A stretch of DNA of 64,000 bases from Daphnia carinata. Its lineage: Eukaryota; Arthropoda; Branchiopoda; Diplostraca; Daphniidae. The notes under the pieces were generated by a model that did not search any database, was not told the DNA's origin, and saw only the letters and a program-made list of their open reading frames with translations. The translations under genes and the position numbers were made by a program. Shown here one piece after another: positions 55,642 to 64,000 of the stretch. Each line of letters opens with the position of its first letter. Within the stretch, counting starts at the first letter, position 1. The stretch is from positions 7,596,424 to 7,660,423 of the forward strand of contig NC_081334.1 in NCBI RefSeq assembly GCF_022539665.2, read 5' to 3'.

Positions 55642-58600
55642 ATATTTATCCTATATATCCGAACCGGATTTTCATGACGAGCGGAAAATGACCGACACTT
55701 CCCCCCTCTCGTTCAATTTTCTTTTTTTTTTTTTTTCATTCTCTTTCTATTGGAAAATTAAACGTCCCTTTGTTTTAAAAAGACATTTAAAAAAATGCGA
55801 TGAACCTCCCGTCTTCCGCTGATTGATATTTCGATTGACAGCATCGCAGACAGACGGTGTCCCTTGTTAGTTGAGAAATTGTATAATCAAAAGACCTTGA
55901 TACATCCATAAAAAAAAAAAGGATCCAGCATCTAGTTAAAGGAGGGGGGGGGGGGTAGACATGTTAAACTACTTAAGATACATTCTAGCGTCGCAACACA
56001 ATAAAGAAAAGAAACAACAAGCGAAGCTGTATAACGATGCTTTTAAATCCCCAAAAGTATAAAGTATAGTCCGCCATTATCAGATCACGCAGGGTTTTAG
56101 TGATTACCTTTTTTCTTTTACTTCCCTCATCCTGAGTCCTCCAATGACACATGTTATCGCCATTATCTATCAGACAGCGTATTGCGAAAACGCGTGGATT
56201 TTATACCATCGCTATCTTATAACACGTACCCTTGAAAAATGATAAATCAGTTTCATTTAGTACAATGGGGGGGGGGGGGGGATGGATGGAGGGAAAAGAA
56301 AAAGAATGCTATTTTACACATGATTTGAACGAGCGGACCTTACTGCAGATTTAAAACATTTCAATTTCTAGCAGCCGCCAAATGTCTATCGATGAAGTTA
56401 TCTGTCAACTGGTGACCAGATGAAGAGTAGAACTCATCACGAACACACAAAAAAAAAGAAAGAAGAAGAAGAAGAAGAGAGAATCCCATAAATACAGAAG
56501 CTTTTCTTTAGGCCCATGTACTTCAAGAACATAATAGACCTTGCTTTCTTTTTTTTTCTCGGACGGGCTCATTGTTAAAAAAAAAAAAGAAAAGAAAGGT
56601 ATATATACACGGTGCCATCGTTCCTTATCGTCTCTCTCTGTACGTGTTGCTACTATTTTTCCTTTTCCTATTGTGTTTTGTTTCGGTTCCATGTCTTTTG
56701 AGAGCTCCCCCCCCCCGGTCAGACATCGAAGGAGATTAGCAACTGGGCCAAAGACTATACGGATGTTTTTTTCCTGCGGATCCCATGCCCTTTTTTTTTT
56801 ATACTGTACAGTGGGGGAGGTTAGAAAAGAATATAGAGTATATATAAGTTTTGGTGCCAAAATATAGCTAGAAGCACCCAGAGGGGCGGGGGGGGGGGGG
56901 GGGGTTCCCGGTTATTTCTCCTATTTCATTTACGGTGGAGAAGGCAAACGCCTACGTATGTTAAGGTGGCCTCAATCGAATTCGGACTGTTATTTCACGA
57001 CGAAGCTATCAAATAATTTGTGATTGAAAAAAAAAAAATTGTTGACTTGAAAAATTCGTTGGGTGAAGAATACACGTGCATGCATATAACGGTCTGTACA
57101 GTTTCGCTCCGTCGAAGAAAGGGAACTCTATCGTGCTCATTGTCTGCGCTCAAAGATGGAAGTTCAAACAATTTCCCCATCTGGAATTACACAAGTCTTT
57201 TCTCAGATGGGCAAAAATTTTGAGAATAAAGAAGATAACTGGTTTGTTTGTTTGTGTGTGTGTGTGTGTGTGTGTTCGTCCCTTTAACATTCAGATCAAG
57301 CCAAAAAGGCATTGCTCACAGCTGTACCTCACCCCTATTTTTTTTTAATTTTTCCTAGAAGCAAAGAAGCATCTATCGTCGCCAAACGAATGGAAATAAT
57401 ACATTTTTTTTTTGTTGTTGAACTGATTACTCAAGTTTCCGTCCTGGCTCCTGAAAAATGTTATCAACTCTCCGCCGTCTCGCTATTGTGCGAAAATCTT
57501 TGGCCCCGTGCAACACAGGGAGAAGGGAGAGATAGTCGTAACAGCAGTCAATATGTTTACAAAGAGGAATAAAAGAAGAAAGGAAAAAAAAAAAAAAAAA
57601 TAAAAGTAGGAAAATATCAAAAGGGAAGCGACTACACATCGAAGAGAACTGACGATGTGTGCCATTTAGCGATGGTTTAATGGAGACGAGAGGCGGGCCA
57701 TCCAGCTCTTCACCATTAGGGCGTGTGTTATATAGACGTGGAGCGCCTTTTTTGAAAGCCATCAGCAGTTCACTAAATACCTGGTCGTCAACGCTATAGA
57801 AGAAGAAGTAAAAAACGAGATGAATAGATTTGGCCGAGCTTGAAGAGGGACCTCCGCTCTCTTTTGTTGATTTCCCTATTCATCGAGTTCTCTCTCTCCC
57901 TTTTTTTCAAATGTAAAACGACGATGGGGTGCCCCGCAAAATGGGGGACTGACATCGAATGGGACAACGAGAGGGCTCCGAAAATGAGACGGTAATCATA
58001 AAAACACACACAAGAATTGACGATTCGTTGCTGCTGTGGATGCCCCAAGACCAAACCCTCCCCAAACTCTACACTCGAAAAGATTGGTGGGTGTCAGTTT
58101 TCTCTTAGTCGTTGCACTTTTTTTTTTTTTTTTGCCCCCCCCCCCCTCATTTCGTTATGAATTCCCAGGCCCCCTTTTTAGATAGTTGTGTTCGACGTGA
58201 TCTCTGATTCCAACATGTGCTTTTGATGCATCGCAATGTGCGTGTACCGTCATCATCATCATCGACGGTATGTAACCCACACAAAAGGATTCCCCTCCGA
58301 TCTCTTTATAGACTCGCATTATGTTTTAATACACTCACTAGTAGCACCACAGACGAACCGGGTATATTTTTTTTAGGGGCTTTTTCAGTCAACAGTCAAA
58401 AGAAAATCATTTTTTTTTTTCTATATCGATAGAAAGAAAAAGAATGGTTAGCTTGTTGCCTCTCTTCCTGCTCTACTTTTTAATGTACAATGTTAGTGTA
58501 ATTGTTCGTTCGCGTCGGTGTTGGCTAGCTAAAAATAATGCAACAGGGAAAACCAGTTCGTATGGGAGATATATGAACGACCACACCCTTTTTGTTCAGC

Positions 58601-59271
58601 AACGGTTGAAAAATGCAATGATGAATGACTGTCATTAGCATTTTTTTCAAAAATGATCAGATTTTAATGAGTTTAAGTGAGGCAACTACTGAACCATTTT
58701 TCAATCCATGCCAAGAAAGCCAAGTCCATTAAAGCAATTAAATCAGTTATTCGGTCCAAAATTCACAAACAAAACATTAATTCAGGGGATTATTGAAAGC
58801 ATTAGAATTGACGAGTCTAGTCGAAAGTTTGATTAACATCGTTCAGCATTTCCTTCTTTTCCATCGTAAAGAACCCACCCCCTTAAAAAAAAAACATATG
58901 CGCCTCCTTAGAAATCCTCATCTGTGTTGTGGTGCGTAACGCAAAAAATCAAAGGCACAGAAAAAGATTGACGGGTCGCATCATCCGGATGGACTTATAC
59001 ACTCCATTATGGAACGACAATCCGCTTGATATTCCACGTCCGGCTCTCTTCAACATAAATAGCATCCAACATTCTCCCCATGTCCTTTCTTCTACTTACT
59101 ACTACACGATACAAGGAGGAATGAGACTAACGTACATGATTGTTGGTGGCCTATCATGTTCTCCGCGTTTTGAATAATAACAACAACAAAAAAAAACGCA
59201 ACATTCCAACGTGGAATGCACGACGGACAGGAACGCTGGCTATGAAAAGATGCCGTCGAGCAGCTTGATGT

Positions 59272-59302
<31 letters not shown>

Positions 59303-59556
59303 GAAGGGACCCATCAATCGACATTTGGTACAGCATATTTACTCGCTAAAAGGATGTGCTTTACGCAGCATAAGGCGCCTTGTGTGTGTGTGTGTGTAAT
59401 CAGTAAAGCATGCGGCTAAAAAGGTATCGAAGGGAGAGGAGAAAAGATAGAACTCAGATAGCGACTTAGTAACTCACCAAGACCAATTTGCCAGTGATTT
59501 TCTTATATCTACAGCGCATAACAGCACACACACAAAAAATGAGGAGACGGCTGAAT

Positions 59557-59584
59557 AGAGAGAGAGAGAGAGAGAGAGAGAGAG
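59557..59584. repeat. (AG)n microsatellite
   Basis: Uninterrupted AG alternation of about 28 bases. Confidence 0.95.
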
Positions 59585-62500
59585 CTGGAACAACTTTTAA
59601 GCTTCCCCATACGGTGCCGAACACAATGGACCACGGCCGGATACAATGGCCCGTCCCAACGAATGAACGAGGCCAATGGCGTGCTGTTGCGGTATCCCAT
59701 TCGGAATCGATGCCCCGTGAAATGTCTATACAAGTCTATTACCGACTACATTTTCAAACTATTCCAGCGTGTTTGAAAAGAGAAAAAAGAATTCAAGCCA
59801 ACTGGATGGGGCTGTTTTGAAACATCTCGAAATAGGGAGACGGGCGGACCGGTTCGACTAAATAAGACGCGAATGCCCTTCCAACACATGTGGCTTAAAA
59901 GTCCACGTATTTCCCATGGAAAATGTCTAAGGTAAGGGCGCTGATAATGGAGTTCTCCGATCTAGTGTCTCTGTTGTTATGTGCAACTATACGTTTGATG
60001 TTTGTCCTTTTACAAAACGACTTGAGGACATGCGGAAATCACATGGCTAATGCGGGCATTTTTTTTTTTTTTTTTTGGGGGGGGGGGGTGGGGGGACATA
60101 AAATTGTACAATAAACATCATTACGTCGGTGTAAGAAAACCGCTGCTAAATGCTTTTTGCATGAAAAGATTTTTTTTTTTTTTTAGAAACTAAATACCCT
60201 CAGTTTTTGTTTTCTTTCTTGCCGCCCCTCTTTCCTATTTCTTCGTCTTTTTTTTTTTTTGGTATTCGAATATTATTCAAATGTAGTTTTGCGCAAAGTC
60301 TCTTTTGTTGGGGGGGGGGTGCGGGATACCTTACCGGGAATTCCAAGGGCGTTTGCGTACGATACGTTCGGAAAAAAAATGTAAAAAAAAAAAACGTTAA
60401 TTGGAACCCTTCTGTTTAAAAAAAAAATGCAAACGTAGCAGGATCTTGGAAAAAAAATCATTGTCGTGTTTCTAGAATTCAACAAAAAAAAAATGGAATT
60501 TGGTGTGTGACTTTTACTTTCGCAAACGGCGTCCCCCAAATGGCTTGTTGTCAAGCACCTCTGATAACGGTTGTTGTGGGAACGCCAAATTTCGGTGAAT
60601 TACAAGGGCGAAATTAAAAAATTAACGCAAAACAGCCATGAATTTCTGTTCCTTTCCTACCTGCACACCTTTAAAAAAAAAAAAAAAAAAAAAACTGTTT
60701 CTCAAACAAAAGTAATACGACAAATTGTAGCAGCACATACGTGCCGTTTAAGCTGTTAATGCATCTCTTCAATCATTGCCAAAATTTCAAGGTAAACATG
60801 AATTGGTTTGGCTCCACAAAAAAAAAACAAAAAAAAACAGTGACAATATTTTGCCCAGCAGAAATTCGTAATTCGATGTTTGCATAAAATCCAGCACGTG
60901 TTTGTTCTTCGAATCAAACCTGATCTGTTCACTAGCACAAAAGCAGCACAAGAGTGTTGGAGTTCCTACCTGCAATGCTTTTTAATACTAAATAAAGCAA
61001 ATTCAAATCGCTGAAACGAAACAAGTTTTTCGTGTCGCTCTTTTCCTAACCAACGCGTCACAATGCAAAATGCCAATTTACAAGGGAAGACATGTCCCGA
61101 AGATTCAAGGCTCTCTAAAGAGGAATGACAGATTAGTTGGTGTAAAGCAAGAGAAGCCTTGAGTTTTTTTGTTTTCCATTGGGGACATCATCAACTGCGC
61201 CCTGCCTTTCAGGCACTAGATTCAAGACCAAACCGAACGGTCTAAATAGGAGAGATAATGTGATTAATCATGCACGATGAAAAAAAAATACCGCAGTTTC
61301 GAAATAGGACGTTGCTTCCTCGTTAACGAGACAGTTGACGAGCCTCTGTCACAATCACAACATTCTAAAATGACTGAAAAGTCTAACGTGTTTTTTTTTT
61401 CCAGCCGACAAAAAAGAGAGACGACGTGACATCGGCAAACCAAAAACCAAACTTGACATCCTCGGGGCTCGCGTGTTGAGAATCATTACAAGCAAAAGTG
61501 TTGCAATTTGGTTCGCGGGGGAATCTTAAACTAACGGGCTAATGAACAACATTCCTGTTTCCATGCATGTTTTTGATTATTAAATGGACTTACCTTGAAT
61601 GTGGTCTGCTTCGCCAAGTGTTAATCACACATTCAATTAAGCACAACAAAAATGTTACTGAAGCAAAGATGGCTGCCGTTTACGTTTTAGGCCTGTGTTA
61701 CAATGCAGACAACATTTTGCGTGAGCATGCTCGTTTGTCAAATTGTTTTTTTTTTCCTTCCTCTTTCAATTGGTATTGCAAGGACGTACAGACGAAAGTG
61801 ACCGAGTCTGAAAGGTAAGTCTAAGTTAAACAGGTAAGTCAAAACATATTCATGAATTCATTTTTTTCGGGTGGGGTATCTTTCTAAGTTTTTCTAGCAA
61901 GTTAAAACGTGACACGTCGACAACAAGAGTTGTAACGAATCATAATTGCAAAAAAAAAAACGATAATCCATAACAGCATTAGCACATAACAGGTTTTGTT
62001 TTTCCTCAATTTCCTGTATACACGTACTAGGCTCGTTAACGTCTTCAGGTATAGCCATGGCGAACAATTCACCGTGGCCCAGCACACCTGTAAAACAAAA
62101 TCAAGGCTGGAAACGGTGAAAGGGAGAGTCGATGTTGATTTAAGGTATAGGCACACACACATTGGCTACCTGTTACCATAAATGAAAGCAGAACAGAATA
62201 AAGTAAACGACGTTTGATCGCATTAATCGCATTTCCTAAATGCCTTGAGTACGTTTCATAACCTTCTAGGGGTTCAAGTTTAATTCCGGATAGTTTTGCC
62301 AGGAATCAGCTATTTACTTTCAAAGTATATAGACATGACATTAAAAAAAAATACTGATATCAAAACTGTCAGACTATTTTTTTTTTGGCAGGAATGAAAA
62401 ACAAGTGCAACCTTGATCGAATTAGAATTATATTGCATAAGATTTAGGCCATGTTCAATTTGGCTGAGCAAAAAAATAGAGATAATTGACGTTGATACTC

Positions 62501-62992
62501 GGTAACATATCTAACAAGCCCGACTGTACAATACGAACGATCTATTCACCTTCAACATCGATACCTTTCACCATTTGTTTTGTTTTTTTATGTGTGTTTT
62601 TTTTTTGTACATTATTGCAAAGCACCTTCAAATTGAATAGAGTGGAAGACCATTTATTGTTCTCCTTTCGTTCGGTCAGAGAAACAATACACGACAGACT
62701 ATGGCACGCTGCAATCTAATGAGATTCCATCTAAGAAATAAGTTCAAGAATTGCAATAAAGAGCGTGAAGAAGAGAGCCAAGAAAAGAAAATCAGATGTT
62801 GAACGTGGCCACAGACACATACGCGATATGCACACACACACACACACACACACGTATAAAACGTAAAAAAAAAATCCATAAAATAGCGACGCGCTGAATC
62901 CATCAATCAACGTAACAATCAAATTAAAAATAAATCGGGAAAAACAGAGACTCTTTTTCAGCGTCCCTGCCGACATCTTCTCCACACTTTGC

Positions 62993-63021
<29 letters not shown>
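62993..63021. repeat. (TG)n microsatellite
   Basis: TG alternation of about 28 bases. A CA tract lies about 140 bases to its left (62830-62852), so the two form complementary arms that could pair. Confidence 0.9.
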
Positions 63022-63023
<2 letters not shown>

Positions 63024-63260
63024 AAAAGGATATCAAGAGAAACAAAAAAATTCGGAGATTGCACTGGTTCCAGTAATAAAGGGTCGTACCGTCTCCCGCC
63101 GGATGTCGACAATTAGAAAACACTTTGGAACAAAAAATAGATAGGAATCGAATGATTGGTGAGAGCGAGTGACACAAAAACAAAAACACAACACAATTAA
63201 CAAAAAAAAAACAAAAAAAAACAATAACGATAGGCTTTTCTTTTTCTTCTTATTTTGTTC

Positions 63261-63999
63261 TTACTCTTTCTCGCCCGTTTTCAGTAACCAGAAAGTCCGT
63301 AACATTTCCTGAATCAATTGCGGATCGATGGACCCGTGCGCCGTGTAACGAACGGCCCTCAAGTCGCTCGACCGGCTAACCACTCCAAACTCTCCGATGA
63401 TGTAACCATCGTGCGTTTTCTCTTCGACGAGGTACCGATGTGCCTCCTCGTCGAATCCTCCATGATCCAACTGGCCCATGTTCAAGCCCGTCTCTTGGTC
63501 GCCGTTGCAATCAGCGCCGAAACAGTCGTCGCTCGCAGGTAAAGATCCCAATTCTTGTTTCGAAGATGCCTGGCCATCTATTGGAGAATTGTCGAGGCTC
63601 TTGATGGGCTCCGCTTTTTCATCCAGCGGAATCTGCTCGAATTTCGTCTTGGACGACGTGAACGGGTTCGTTTCAGTTGAACTGGCCGTCAACGTTGAAA
63701 CGGTTTCCGCGTGCGGGACGAGCTCGGTGGACGTAACGTGACCTTCTGCCTTTTCGTGCGTTCTTTCCGATGTTTCGTTATTGATTTCCGGAATTGCGTC
63801 ATTCGCTTTAGGAGTTGCATCGCTCATCTGCAGTGGCACATCATTCGATTCTTGTGTCACACTTTCCGAAACTTCCGGCCGTGCCGTAGTCGATTCCACG
63901 ATCTTAATTTCCGTTACGGCCATCTGTTCGCTGACGGGAGGTTGAACGGTTGTCGTAGTGGCAAACAATGTCGTCGTAGAAGCCGCTTCTTCCGGTTTA
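63261..63999 (-). CDS. 3' part of a cuticle-like or extracellular protein (5' end outside the window)
   Basis: The frame is open from the right edge to the TAA at 63261-63263, so at least 245 residues belong to a larger protein. The N-terminal two thirds is low complexity, rich in Thr, Ser, Glu and Pro, similar in feel to the tail of the RR cuticle gene at 32480. The last 70 residues are more structured: AHRYLVEEKTHDGYIIGEFG, SRSSDLRAVRYTAHGSIDPQ, MLRTFWLLKTGEKE. The run DGYIIGEFG followed by RAVRYTA resembles half of a Rebers-Riddiford motif, so a cuticle protein is likely but not certain. A CFGADC pair of Cys lies before this domain. Confidence 0.7.
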   Translation of the reverse strand, partial: KPEEAASTTTLFATTTTVQPPVSEQMAVTEIKIVESTTARPEVSESVTQESNDVPLQMSDATPKANDAIPEINNETSERTHEKAEGHVTSTELVPHAETVSTLTASSTETNPFTSSKTKFEQIPLDEKAEPIKSLDNSPIDGQASSKQELGSLPASDDCFGADCNGDQETGLNMGQLDHGGFDEEAHRYLVEEKTHDGYIIGEFGVVSRSSDLRAVRYTAHGSIDPQLIQEMLRTFWLLKTGEKE

Positions 64000-64000
64000 C

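Larger units (their letters stand above)
48924..63260. other. 14-kb gene-free region upstream of tll
   Basis: I find no supported gene. The DNA is unusually rich in microsatellites and homopolymers, which create the many Phe/Lys/Pro-rich open frames. Pure G or C runs of at least 10 bases occur at 49260-49269, 50577-50588, 51824-51835, 52412-52428, 55944-55955, 56267-56281, 56707-56716, 56888-56904, 58135-58146, 60077-60088 and 60310-60319. As the space upstream of a developmental regulator, it probably holds tll enhancers, but none can be pointed to by eye. Confidence 0.55.

Overview
This window is eukaryotic nuclear DNA, almost certainly from a crustacean and most likely a Daphnia-like branchiopod. 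The genes carry many short GT-AG introns (often 60-100 bases). The protein set is arthropod: a nuclear receptor of the tailless type, CPAP1 and Rebers-Riddiford (RR) cuticle proteins, a GH18 chitinase with a CBM14 domain, and FADD adaptors. The non-coding DNA is very rich in poly(A)/poly(T), poly(G) and dinucleotide tracts. All gene models were built by hand from reading frame, splice sites and recalled family resemblance; no search was run. The genus is an inference.

Layout, left end (1-5.5 kb): the 3' end of KGD4/MRPS36 (+) converges on a complete mitochondrial enoyl-CoA delta isomerase ECI1 (-), which seems to need a 1-base exon. A complete CRYZL1-type quinone-oxidoreductase-like gene (+) follows.

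Region 7.4-20.9 kb: three paralogous genes for secreted Ala/Gln-rich, silk-like or coiled-coil proteins, called here AQ1, AQ2 and AQ3 (two + and one -). They surround a GH18 chitinase and two tandem FADD genes. All three AQ proteins share a signal peptide, a short propeptide ending in a furin-type RxKR site, an Ala/Gln helix region cut by introns at matching places, and a Gly/Ser/Tyr tail. I know of no characterised family matching them, and they are the best candidate for a little-described system here.

Region 23.3-37.1 kb: cuticle genes. Two neighbouring CPAP1 genes share a 13-base TATA element. An RR cuticle protein with a tail of about 740 residues lies on the other strand, followed by a 108-residue single-pass membrane protein with a PPxY motif.

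Region 39.6-44.0 kb: an unrecognised secreted helical protein, then an AT-rich array of nested palindromes with a repeat period near 660 bases.

Region 46.6-64.0 kb: a complete tailless (tll/NR2E) gene on the minus strand, about 14 kb of gene-free DNA full of poly(G) and microsatellites, and the 3' part of a further secreted or cuticle-like gene cut by the window end.

Taken together the window mixes mitochondrial metabolism (KGD4, ECI1, CRYZL1), cuticle or extracellular matrix (AQ family, chitinase, CPAP1, RR) and death-domain signalling (FADD). No operon-like logic is expected in this kind of genome. The sequence does suggest co-expression inside two sets: the AQ genes, through matching TATA plus initiator elements, and the CPAP1 pair.
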